Shown here piece by piece: positions 51,342-59,534 of a DNA stretch of 64,000 nucleotides. Where the stretch lies: assembly GCA_964541605.1 (NCBI GenBank), contig CAZIQY010000005.1:1-64000 (forward strand), read 5' to 3'. A model generated the notes under the pieces. That model searched no databases, had not been told where the DNA came from, and was given only the letters and a program-made list of their open reading frames with translations. The stretch's first letter is position 1; each line of letters starts with the position of its first letter. This DNA is from CAZIQY01 sp964541605. GTDB lineage: Bacteria; Desulfobacterota; Syntrophia; Syntrophales; UBA2185. A program made the position numbers and the translations under genes.

Positions 51342-53243
51342 TCACCTAAAGGTGTTTTCTTTATTGTCCGGGATCATTTGACCGAAGGATCTTTTTGATC
51401 TTTCAATAATTTTCTCATAATGCCGGCTGTTCCGCTGGACGTAATAATACACATCCGCATAGGAAAATTTTTCCCGGTTGGTTTCGAAGTAATCTTTGAA
51501 ATGGTTCGTCGATCCGATTTTTTTTTCGAACAGTTCTCCCCAGCTGTTCTGATACAGAATAAAAAAATCGATAAAATCGTTTTCGTTCCGAGCGCCCTCA
51601 AAACTTACGATAACCATGATTTTCGTTATCCTTTCAGACTTCAGGAAATTCCCGAAATCAATGGTGGTAATGTCATATGCGCCGAATATCTCCCCTATTC
51701 TTCTTGCCAGATTCATAATTTCCTGGACGGTGACTGGCGTGGGATTGGGGCTCATGTGGACGTTTCCCGAAAGGTAAATGTCATTCCAGATCAGGTAGGC
51801 CAAGCAATATACGACATCCGGGCTCTCAACGATTATCCTGGAAGGATCTTTGTAGGGGTGAACCTGCCATCTTTTTCCGCCATAACGGAAAATCAGCGCG
51901 GGTAGATTCTGACTTTCGATGGGCTTATGCATGATGGGAATCTTGTTTGGCTTTTTCTCGAGACAGGATGAAAGCTTTCTGCCGATGATGGTCAGATCCT
52001 GAGGAGCGATACCCTGGGCTATGCCTTGTTGCTGGGCCTCAATGCCCTTATATATGTTCAGCAGCAGCGTCAGCACCCGATCGCCGAATTCCGTCTGTTC
52101 ATGTAGCGGCCACCTCGAGAATTCATTGAGGCGACAGATTTCGTCCCGGTCAATCGGATACTTTTGAAACAATTCCCTGGCCAGAATCTCCTTCAGAGTC
52201 ACCTTTTTTGAATGGAATTTGATTTCATAGCGCAGATAGAAGCATTTTTTTATGAATTCAAACGTGTCGGCATCGATATCGCGTTTGTGCCTTAAAATGG
52301 CTTCCATGGTATACATGCTGGGGTCGATAAATACGGGATTCGCGGCCTGGCTGAAGATAGAATGCCGGAATTGATGACACAAAAGCTCCTCACGCGGTGA
52401 TACGAGGAGCATTTCGAGAAGGAGCATCTTGATGATTGATTTGAGGGGATGGGTCAGGGATTTGTTGAACTGCCACAAAGCGGCGCCCAGGTATTCCCCG
52501 CGGTCAACCGTCTCTATGTTGCCGAGATCGATGAAATCGTAGTCCCCAAAAACATCGCGTCCATATTCATCAAGAAGTTCGTCGTAATCTGCGGGTCTGT
52601 CTTCATCATAGCAAACCCACCAGAGCGGTATCTTCCCACAGATCAGGATGGACGTCCTGTAAAATTCCTCCTTCAGGATATTCTTTTGCGTGCTCCCCGA
52701 GCTTTCATCTCCTACATTGCCGTAGTGGCAATTTCTGATGTCATCGAGATCACTGATGAAGAAAAAGACGGGCATTTTCAGATATGAATCAAACCAGTCC
52801 TTGATAAGATTGACCTTCTGGTTAAACTGCTTTGCTGTCTTTTCGTCAAAGACTTTCTGGTCGATGCAGATCCACAGATCGCAGTCGGATCGTGACGTCT
52901 GACTGATGGTTCCCACGCTTCCGATGCTGTAGATTCCATGAATCAGGTTCACGTCGGCAGGAAATCTTAAAAAGGTTCCCTCTTTTTTTATCCTGAACAT
53001 ATTTTTAAATACGATTTCCCGTTTTATGAAATCCTTTTCCCTGTCAACGCCATACACCTTGAAAGGTTTTTCCAGATCCTTGACATGACCGGGAATGGAA
53101 GGATGGTTGACACTCAGAAGCCATGGAAGGAGATAAAGGATCGCTTCGCTGTCTCTGGGAGCCAGTTGGGAAAATATTTTTTTCCTGAAATGGTTATATG
53201 CGATGTAGGTCTTCTTGTTTTGCAGAAACCGCATGGATTGCAT
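51342..53243 (-). CDS. cyaA: Class I adenylate cyclase
   Basis: A 633-aa protein with the class I (enterobacterial-type) catalytic motif IGSVGTISQTSRSDCDLWIC (about residues 107-126), where the Asp pair binds metal. ILKEEFYRTSILICGKIPLWW is also typical. It makes cAMP from ATP. The length is that of the catalytic domain with a shorter C-terminus than E. coli CyaA (848 aa), so the glucose-responsive tail may be absent. It is the first gene of a pair with the lipoprotein downstream. The window also has a class III cyclase. Confidence 0.82.
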   Translation of the reverse strand: MQSMRFLQNKKTYIAYNHFRKKIFSQLAPRDSEAILYLLPWLLSVNHPSIPGHVKDLEKPFKVYGVDREKDFIKREIVFKNMFRIKKEGTFLRFPADVNLIHGIYSIGSVGTISQTSRSDCDLWICIDQKVFDEKTAKQFNQKVNLIKDWFDSYLKMPVFFFISDLDDIRNCHYGNVGDESSGSTQKNILKEEFYRTSILICGKIPLWWVCYDEDRPADYDELLDEYGRDVFGDYDFIDLGNIETVDRGEYLGAALWQFNKSLTHPLKSIIKMLLLEMLLVSPREELLCHQFRHSIFSQAANPVFIDPSMYTMEAILRHKRDIDADTFEFIKKCFYLRYEIKFHSKKVTLKEILARELFQKYPIDRDEICRLNEFSRWPLHEQTEFGDRVLTLLLNIYKGIEAQQQGIAQGIAPQDLTIIGRKLSSCLEKKPNKIPIMHKPIESQNLPALIFRYGGKRWQVHPYKDPSRIIVESPDVVYCLAYLIWNDIYLSGNVHMSPNPTPVTVQEIMNLARRIGEIFGAYDITTIDFGNFLKSERITKIMVIVSFEGARNENDFIDFFILYQNSWGELFEKKIGSTNHFKDYFETNREKFSYADVYYYVQRNSRHYEKIIERSKRSFGQMIPDNKENTFR

Positions 53244-53489
53244 GGATGACTCGCCTCCGTGAAAATGGGCAGTATCAATTTCTCTAAATAACGGGTACTT
53301 CCGGAAATGTCAATTCATTGATGTTTCGTAACGGGCCATCGGACTTCTTGAAAATAACCCCGCCTTGATCTGTCGGCAGGAACGCCGGGAATGTGAAAAA
53401 ATGGACATCTGAATGTCCTTGATAATAGTCGGCCGGTATGACAACATATAGCACCGAAAAAAACAATGTGAGATCATATTATATACAGT

Positions 53490-54410
53490 ATGTCTGGGAA
53501 CATTCGCCGTCCTTTCTGGGCGCTCGACCTTTTTGATTTCTACATCCGGCGGAAAGTCTTCGGCAAGAAAATACCGCTGCTGGCCAGTTTCAAGCTGACC
53601 TACCGGTGTAACCTGTCCTGCAGCGCCTGTCCGTTTCACCGGCGCGCCGCTGATGATCATTCCCATATAACCTGGGACCTTGCCATAGAGGCGTTGGACG
53701 CCCTTAAACAGCGAGGCACGAGGATTATCGCGTTTGAAGGCGGAGAACCTTTCCTTTGGCGGGACGGGAGTCATGATCTTCACGAACTGGTTCATTGCGC
53801 GAAGAAGCGCTTTCTCCGTGTGGCGGTGACCACCAACGGCACATTTCCCCTGGATGTCCCGGCCGATGTCATCTGGGTCAGCATAGACGGGCTGAGCGAG
53901 ACCCATGACCGCCTGCGAAACGGCTCTTTCGATCGGATATGGTCGAACCTGGCGGTTTCCCGTCATCCCCGTGTCATGGTGCATTTCACAATGAACCGGT
54001 ACAACTGGCGCGAACTGGATCAACTGGTGGATCAACTGAGGCATGTCCCTGCCGTGAAGGGATTATCGGTGCAACTGTTCTACCCGTACGATCAGGGTGA
54101 ATCACCGCTTGCCCTTTCACCCGGCGAACGTGAGATGGCTCTGGAAAATGTTATCCGGCTCAGGAAGACCTATCCGGTGATCAACTCCGAACGGTGTTTG
54201 ACGGCCATGATCCGGAACGACTGGAAATGCCACGACGACGTGCTGATCAACGTCGATCCGGACGGAAGACTGACCCAGGGGTGCTACGTGAAAAACAGAG
54301 GCAATATCGATTGCCGGGCGTGTGGTTTTACTCCCGTGGCGGAGGCCTCCGGCGCATTGGATTTGCATCCCGGCTCTCTCCTGGCAGGCTGGCGGGCATA
54401 CCTGTCCTGA
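53490..54410 (+). CDS. Radical SAM protein, HpnH-like
   Basis: A 306-aa protein with the radical SAM motif CNLSCSAC (CxxxCxxC, about residues 41-48), then AFEGGEPFLWRD and VWVSIDGL-like segment VIWVSIDGLSETHDRLR. The C-terminal region has GCYVKNRGNIDCRACGF, which may bind another cluster. It resembles HpnH-type or DUF3463-linked enzymes, which act on hopanoid or other lipids, but the substrate is not known. It is alone on the plus strand and converges with a lipoprotein gene. Confidence 0.75.
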   Translation: MSGNIRRPFWALDLFDFYIRRKVFGKKIPLLASFKLTYRCNLSCSACPFHRRAADDHSHITWDLAIEALDALKQRGTRIIAFEGGEPFLWRDGSHDLHELVHCAKKRFLRVAVTTNGTFPLDVPADVIWVSIDGLSETHDRLRNGSFDRIWSNLAVSRHPRVMVHFTMNRYNWRELDQLVDQLRHVPAVKGLSVQLFYPYDQGESPLALSPGEREMALENVIRLRKTYPVINSERCLTAMIRNDWKCHDDVLINVDPDGRLTQGCYVKNRGNIDCRACGFTPVAEASGALDLHPGSLLAGWRAYLS

Positions 54411-54437
54411 GTAATACGTGCCACATTCGGTGGCGCT

Positions 54438-54878
54438 TTATCTGACCTTGTACACCTCATTATAAACCTGAAGATCGATGGCGTCGAAAAAATTGTCGTA
54501 GTGTTTTTTTTCGAGGAGTCTCCTCATCTCCCAGCCTTTGGAGGTTTTCTTCTCCATAATGACGGAAAGAGTCACCTCGCTTTCTTTCCAGTTGATTTTT
54601 TTTACCGTTGCAATGCTTTTGGTTCTCCAGTCATCCTGGATGGTAGGGTCCGATTCCACCCGGCCCTTCCGGGAATCTATCTTCGCATTTCCCAATCCCT
54701 TCTCTTTAAAGACATGTGCTATGGCCCGAAGAATGACATCCTCGTTGGCCTCGTAGACGCGTGTGAATTCATCCGGCTTGGAAATAACCTCTCCTTCTTC
54801 CTTGCACGCAGTCAGAAATAAAACGAAGATCAGAATGACGGATAATATAAAAATGTGAAGACATCGCTGCTGTTTCAT
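54438..54878 (-). CDS. Small lipoprotein, unknown
   Basis: About 146 residues with a signal peptide and lipobox (LIFVLFLTAC). The mature part starts KEEGEVISKPDEFTRVYEAN, has VILRAIAHVFKEKGLGNAKIDSRKGRVESD, and resembles DUF3576 or similar beta-rich lipoproteins only faintly. The ATG at 54902 is also possible, but MKQQRCLHIFIL at 54878 is a more typical signal start. It converges with the radical SAM gene. Role unknown. Confidence 0.55.
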   Translation of the reverse strand: MKQQRCLHIFILSVILIFVLFLTACKEEGEVISKPDEFTRVYEANEDVILRAIAHVFKEKGLGNAKIDSRKGRVESDPTIQDDWRTKSIATVKKINWKESEVTLSVIMEKKTSKGWEMRRLLEKKHYDNFFDAIDLQVYNEVYKVR

Positions 54879-54977
54879 GTCCGTAACTATAACACCTTCC
54901 ATAAGTTTTTATTTCCCCCGGCTTATTTTAAGTAATATATCAGATTCTTGCCCGGCTGTGTATATTTTCATTTGCTC

Positions 54978-55006
54978 TTGACACACCCCTGCCTCTTATC
55001 TATACT
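54978..55006 (+). promoter_or_regulatory. Strong sigma-70 promoter of the M20 gene
   Basis: TTGACA (54978-54983), 17-bp spacer, TATACT (55001-55006). The M20 gene starts at 55151, so the leader would be about 138 nt. The leader has a GC-rich CCGG/CCGG pairing (55077-55099 region) but no riboswitch family was recognised. Confidence 0.7.
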
Positions 55007-55150
55007 TTCTCATCGAAAAGACCAATCCTTATAGCAGTTTAGAAATAGTGGGATTCGAATCGGTTCTGCGGGGTCCGGTGGGCTTCTTTCCGGGAGGACA
55101 GTGAAGCGCACAGAAATCGTTATGACAGCAATCGGGGAAGGAAATCGAAG

Positions 55151-56326
55151 ATGGCAATCAACGAAAAGATCGGAGCAATGCTTGAAGAGATGACGCGATG
55201 GCGGCATGAGCTTCATATCCGGCCCGAAACGGCCTTTACGGAACGGGAGACGTCCGATTTCGTGGCCGAAAAACTGCTTTCTTTCGGTCTCGACGTCCAT
55301 CGGGGACTTGCGGGCACCGGGGTCGTGGCCACCATTCAAAGAGGGGGGGGGAATCTTCCGGCGATCGGCCTCAGGTCCGATATGGACGCCCTCGATATTA
55401 CCGAGGCTACCGGTCTACCCTACGCTTCCCGTAACGAGGGGAAGATGCACGCCTGCGGCCATGACGGCCATATGACCATGCTTCTGGGGGCGGCGAAGTA
55501 TCTGTCGGAAAACGATACGTTCCGGGGAACGGTCCATTTTATCTTCCAGCCTGCCGAGGAAAACGAGGGGGGAGGGGGGAGAATGGTCAGGGAAGGACTC
55601 TTCGATAAGTTTCCCGTTCAGTCCGTTTTCGCCATGCACAACTTTCCTGTTTTGCCGGAAGGAAAATTTGCCATCTGCAAGGGGCCCATGATGGCGGCGT
55701 ACGATGTCTTCGACATCCGGGTTACAGGAAGGGGCGGCCATGCCGCCACGCCTCAGAACGTGAAGGATCCTGTCCTCGCCTCAGCTCATCTGATCAGCCT
55801 TCTCCAGAGCATTGTAAGCCGCGACGTCAATCCGACGCAGGCGGCAGTAGTCAGCGTTACAGAGATCCATGGCGGCACGTCATACAATATTATTCCCGAT
55901 ACGGTCAGGATGCGGGGGACGACGCGACATTTCCTTCCCCAGGTGCAGGACCGGGTGGAGTTACGCATGGGGGAGATATGCGCTGGTCTGTCCTCTTCCC
56001 TCGGGGTTGCCGTCGATATGACCTACGAGCGTCGCTACCCCACGCTGGTCAATACGGATAATGAAACGGAAGAGGCGATCCAGGCCGCGACTCTGGTGGC
56101 GGGGAAGGACATGGTATTGCCCGACATCACACCGGTCATGACATCGGAGGATTTTGCTTTTATTCTGAGAGAACGACCGGGGGCATATATAGGGATCGGC
56201 GCCGGGCATCCCAGAGAAAACGGCCTGCTGCACCAGGCGCGGTATGACTTCAACGACCGGATATTACCCATCGGCGCCAGCTACTGGGCGGCTCTGGTGG
56301 AAACGGTCCTATCGAAAACCGGTTAG
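55151..56326 (+). CDS. M20-family metal-dependent amidohydrolase
   Basis: A 391-aa M20 peptidase-family enzyme with the metal ligands in MHACGHDGHM (about residue 100), PAEENEGGG (the catalytic-Glu region), and HNFPVLPEGKF. These fit carboxypeptidase or N-acyl amino acid hydrolase (hippurate-hydrolase-like) types. It would cleave an N-acyl or peptide bond in the cytoplasm. AAGGAAATCGAAG precedes the ATG. It has a strong promoter and a long leader. Confidence 0.88.
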   Translation: MAINEKIGAMLEEMTRWRHELHIRPETAFTERETSDFVAEKLLSFGLDVHRGLAGTGVVATIQRGGGNLPAIGLRSDMDALDITEATGLPYASRNEGKMHACGHDGHMTMLLGAAKYLSENDTFRGTVHFIFQPAEENEGGGGRMVREGLFDKFPVQSVFAMHNFPVLPEGKFAICKGPMMAAYDVFDIRVTGRGGHAATPQNVKDPVLASAHLISLLQSIVSRDVNPTQAAVVSVTEIHGGTSYNIIPDTVRMRGTTRHFLPQVQDRVELRMGEICAGLSSSLGVAVDMTYERRYPTLVNTDNETEEAIQAATLVAGKDMVLPDITPVMTSEDFAFILRERPGAYIGIGAGHPRENGLLHQARYDFNDRILPIGASYWAALVETVLSKTG

Positions 56327-56330
56327 TTAC

Positions 56331-56729
56331 TTATAGTTGTTCCTTGTAGACACCGCTGCAGATAATCAAGTCATCCACTTTCCTGAAGTACACGGTTTTG
56401 GGCAGCACCTCTTTTGTTACCGGGTTGTACCATTTATATTCAACCCAGCCGCTTCCGTTCGTGTTGGCGGTATCAACGATTTCCTTGATGAAAGACTTGC
56501 CGTCATAGTCCTTGATGTCAACGAATTCCTCTCCGACAAATTTCTCATTGACGCCATGTGCGAGCATGGTTCCTTTCGGATTTAAGGCGTAAATATACAT
56601 TTCATCCTGGACGAACTGCCCGTTGGGATTCGTGTATTCAGCCAGAGCGATTCTTTTGCCGGATGCTTTATAAAAAGCGACGGCATTCTCAACCCAGCGT
56701 TTGGCATCCTCTACCGCTCGTTTCGTCAT
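56331..56729 (-). CDS. Stand-alone Cache-type sensor domain
   Basis: A 132-aa protein that looks like a single Cache (sCache-type) domain: VENAVAFYKASGK, DEMYIYALNPKGTMLAHG, SGWVEYKWYNPVTKEVLPK and DDLIICSGVYKEQL. The domain is normally outside the cell and attached to a chemoreceptor or kinase. Here there is no signal peptide, helix, or output domain. It may work in the cytoplasm or be a domain lost from a receptor. It is 4 nt from the M20 stop (convergent). Confidence 0.7.
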   Translation of the reverse strand: MTKRAVEDAKRWVENAVAFYKASGKRIALAEYTNPNGQFVQDEMYIYALNPKGTMLAHGVNEKFVGEEFVDIKDYDGKSFIKEIVDTANTNGSGWVEYKWYNPVTKEVLPKTVYFRKVDDLIICSGVYKEQL

Positions 56730-56777
56730 AAGGCTCCTTTCCTGTATCAGCAGTTTACATGTTTTTTATAAATGCGG

Positions 56778-57944
56778 CTAATATTTTCCTTTTAGCCAGT
56801 TTTCGATGATCGTTTTGCAGTCATCGCCGGCATCGTCATAGAGGCCGATAATCTTTCGTTCATAAATGGCTCTCTGTACCGAATCCGATGCATGCGCGGC
56901 GTTCTGCAGGATATTCTGCCCGAAAGCGGAACGGATGGTGCCTTCCGCGGCCTTAGTCGGGTCGGCTACGCCCAGGCGATCACGGATTTTCCCGACTGCG
57001 CTGAATCCGCGATAAAGAATTGCCAGCGCGCGGTGCATGCCGGGCTTATGACGATCCCCCGGCGATACCCTGTTCGGGTCGACACCGGTCATATATTTCA
57101 CAATCAACGAGAACTCATGAGTCACGTACTTTCCGATAATGACGTCGGCCATGGTGTTGTATTCCGCATCGCTGATTTCAAATTCAAAGAGACTCTCAAT
57201 GCCTTCTTTGATTTTATCCGCTACACGGAACTTTTTTCTTTTGAACGTATCCCGAAGAAACCCATAGAACTCCTCACCCTGGGCCGCGCTCATCCGAATC
57301 ATACGTGCCCCGACGATCCGTAGCCCTGTTTTGGCAAACATGTCGATCATGTTACCCGGCCGGACGGAATGCTTGAAAAAATTGTCCGGTTTTAATATGA
57401 CGAGGGTTGTTTCCCCCGCGGCGTACTCCTCGTAGACGCCGGAATCGTTAAATCCAAGATTTGCGAACAACTCCAGGTTGTCTCTGGCATAGTCGGGATT
57501 CGTCGGTACGAGCACGGCCGGTTCGAAATACCGGACCGTTCCATCAGGAGTGGTGACATAGTCGGAATACGTCCCGCGAATGGTTCCAAGCATGGCTTCC
57601 GATTCTGTTTCCGTTGTGAGCTTTCCTACGACGTCGTAGATCCTCTCTACGGCATTAAAACCTTCAAACAGTAAAAACAGACAACGGTTCGGCTGGCCGA
57701 GGATGTTTTTCTGCCGCAGATTCTGATCGATGTAATCGACGAGCGCTTTTTCCACTTTGAGATCGATACACAGACTTTTTACACGCCGGATGTATTCGTC
57801 CACAAACTCATCCGATGGGAGCATCATTCGGACGCCTATCAGATCACATCCGGAGAACGACATGAGCCTGGCGACGATATTGCCCGTACGTGCTTTGATG
57901 AGACTGTAGGGGGTGATGAGCACGTATGTGAGTTCTGTTGTCAT
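56778..57944 (-). CDS. Tandem NDPK-like protein
   Basis: A 388-aa protein with two nucleoside-diphosphate-kinase-like parts. The first starts YVLITPYSLIKARTGNIVAR; it has GTIRGTYSDYV but no HxSDS. The second has LVILKPDNF, RPGNMIDMFAKTGLRIVGAR and NAAHASDSVQRAIYE, which retains the catalytic His and SDS of NDPK (usually NxIHGSDS). So one copy could be active and the other regulatory. It may phosphorylate nucleotides or have a signalling role. Not a usual single-domain NDK (about 140 aa). Confidence 0.65.
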   Translation of the reverse strand: MTTELTYVLITPYSLIKARTGNIVARLMSFSGCDLIGVRMMLPSDEFVDEYIRRVKSLCIDLKVEKALVDYIDQNLRQKNILGQPNRCLFLLFEGFNAVERIYDVVGKLTTETESEAMLGTIRGTYSDYVTTPDGTVRYFEPAVLVPTNPDYARDNLELFANLGFNDSGVYEEYAAGETTLVILKPDNFFKHSVRPGNMIDMFAKTGLRIVGARMIRMSAAQGEEFYGFLRDTFKRKKFRVADKIKEGIESLFEFEISDAEYNTMADVIIGKYVTHEFSLIVKYMTGVDPNRVSPGDRHKPGMHRALAILYRGFSAVGKIRDRLGVADPTKAAEGTIRSAFGQNILQNAAHASDSVQRAIYERKIIGLYDDAGDDCKTIIENWLKGKY

Positions 57945-58074
57945 ATGATCAGTCTTCGTCTAGCTTGGAAATATGTCTCTGAATGGAAGTCTGATAAAAC
58001 TATACCACGTTCCTCTCTATTTCTCAAGATGACACAATGATATTTAGATGGCTGTCGCATTTTTTTACCACACC

Positions 58075-58758
58075 TCAGATGTATTCGGCCGGATCAATGA
58101 TACCGGCCTCCCGAAAGCCTTTTTTTCTCAAAAGACAGCTGTCGCACTGTCCGCAGGCTTTTCCGGTTGATCGGGGATCGTAGCAACTGTGCGTAAAACG
58201 ATAATCAACGCCCAGTTCCGTGCCTTTCCGGATAATATCCGCCTTGGTCATCCTGATGAGGGGGGTTTGGACGGTAATTTTCAATGTGCCTTCTACGGTT
58301 TTTTTCAATGCAAGATTTGCCATCTTTTCGAATGCCTGAATATACTCGGGCCGGCAATCGGGATATCCCGAATAATCCATGACATTCACACCGATGAATA
58401 TGTCTGAAGCTTCCAGTACTTCAGCCCATGCCAGTGCGCAGGAAAGGAAAATGGTGTTCCTGGCAGGCACGTAAGTTACGGGAATTCCGGCCTTTATCTT
58501 CTCTTCGTTTCTTGATTTGGGAACGGGGATTTCGTCCGTGAGCGCAGATCCCCCGATTACGCCCAGATCGATATCCATGACGATGTGTTCCTTTGCGCCG
58601 AGAGCTGCCGCTACCTGGCGCGCGGCCTTAATCTCCACGGCATGCCTTTGTCCGTAGCGGAAACTCAGGCTGTATATCTCATAGCCTTCATCCCTCGCGA
58701 TGGCCATTGTGGTGGTGGAATCGATTCCACCACTTGACAGAACGACAGCTTTTTTCAT
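58075..58758 (-). CDS. queC: 7-cyano-7-deazaguanine synthase (QueC)
   Basis: About 227 residues with the ATP-pyrophosphatase motif VVLSSGGIDSTTTMAI and C-terminal zinc Cys set (SCYDPR, ACGQCDSCLLR). It turns 7-carboxy-7-deazaguanine into preQ0, on the way to queuosine tRNA. The ATG at 58758 with an AAGG 8 nt upstream is preferred over an upstream in-frame ATG at 58857. Other que genes are not in the window. It is divergent from nikR. Confidence 0.92.
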   Translation of the reverse strand: MKKAVVLSSGGIDSTTTMAIARDEGYEIYSLSFRYGQRHAVEIKAARQVAAALGAKEHIVMDIDLGVIGGSALTDEIPVPKSRNEEKIKAGIPVTYVPARNTIFLSCALAWAEVLEASDIFIGVNVMDYSGYPDCRPEYIQAFEKMANLALKKTVEGTLKITVQTPLIRMTKADIIRKGTELGVDYRFTHSCYDPRSTGKACGQCDSCLLRKKGFREAGIIDPAEYI

Positions 58759-58941
58759 GGGCAAACCTTTTGAACTCCTCATCACATTAATAATCTTCGA
58801 TTGAATACTATGATACCACGGTTTCAATTGAAGTTCTTCGATTTTTCGCATAAACATGTCCCCCGGGATGCGCCTTGAAGAACTAAAGTCAAAATCAGGA
58901 AGATGGCAGATTAATATACCTATTCATGACGCAAAAAGAGA

Positions 58942-58986
58942 TTGACAGAATGTTTGGTTGTGTTATGAAACAAAAAAACGTAATAC
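58942..58986 (+). promoter_or_regulatory. nikR promoter with NikR-type box
   Basis: TTGACA (58942-58947), 16-bp spacer, TATGAA (58964-58969, 4/6). GTGTTAT-N13-GTAATAC (58960-58966 and 58980-58986) overlaps the -10 box and resembles the reported deltaproteobacterial NikR box GTGTTAC-N13/14-GTAACAC. It suggests nickel-dependent autorepression. The nikR start is at 58999. Confidence 0.6.
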
Positions 58987-58998
58987 GGTGAACTGACG

Positions 58999-59415
58999 AT
59001 GTCCGAACTGGTTCGTTTCGGGGTTTCCCTGGAAAAACCCCTCCTGGAGAGTTTCGATGCCCTGATCCGGGAAAGGCAGTACACAAACCGCTCGGAAGCC
59101 CTGCGGGATCTGATCCGTCGGGAACTGGTCCAGAGAGAATGGCGGGAGGGCCGCGATGTGGCCGGCGCCATCACGCTGATCTACGATCACCACAAGCGGG
59201 ATGTCCTTGCAAAAGTGACCGACACCCAGCATAAATTCCAGGAAGTGATCATCTCTACCCAGCACATCCACCTCGATCACCACAACTGCCTGGAGATCGT
59301 GGCCGCCCGGGGGAAGGCCGAAGCGGTGCAGAAGCTGGCCGATGCCCTGACCTCCATCAAGGGGATTCGTCATGTAACCCTGAGCATGTCCAGCACGGGG
59401 CGGGAGATCGGGTAG
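58999..59415 (+). CDS. nikR: Nickel-responsive regulator NikR
   Basis: A 138-aa ribbon-helix-helix regulator: VRFGVSLEKPLLESFDALI at the N-terminus and an ACT-like nickel-binding tail with THQHI-like STQHIHLDHHNCLEIV, where His and Cys bind Ni. It represses nickel uptake genes when nickel is plentiful. It lies just before nikMN-nikQ-nikO and both promoters carry a similar box. The pair fits a nickel-needing anaerobe (hydrogenase or CODH), but no such enzyme is in this window. Confidence 0.93.
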   Translation: MSELVRFGVSLEKPLLESFDALIRERQYTNRSEALRDLIRRELVQREWREGRDVAGAITLIYDHHKRDVLAKVTDTQHKFQEVIISTQHIHLDHHNCLEIVAARGKAEAVQKLADALTSIKGIRHVTLSMSSTGREIG

Positions 59416-59438
59416 CCGTATTATTTTTTTATCCGCGC

Positions 59439-59465
59439 GTGTTACGAATATTGAAAACATAACAT
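59439..59465 (+). promoter_or_regulatory. NikR-type box before the nickel transporter
   Basis: GTGTTAC-N13-ATAACAT (59439-59445 and 59459-59465), the same half-site and spacing as at 58960-58986. It lies 69 nt before the nikMN ATG. The second half matches the consensus GTAACAC at 5 of 7 bases. A clear -35/-10 pair for this gene was not found. Confidence 0.55.
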
Positions 59466-59534
59466 TGATGAACTCGTAAAAAGTCAGAAAAGCCCTACTT
59501 TGTTATTCTGATATTCCATGAAGGAGGAAACGCC

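Noticed and set aside
53284..53466. 60-codon minus-strand frame between the class I cyclase and radical SAM genes
   Set aside because: No ribosome site or family match; the 246-bp gap is treated as non-coding.
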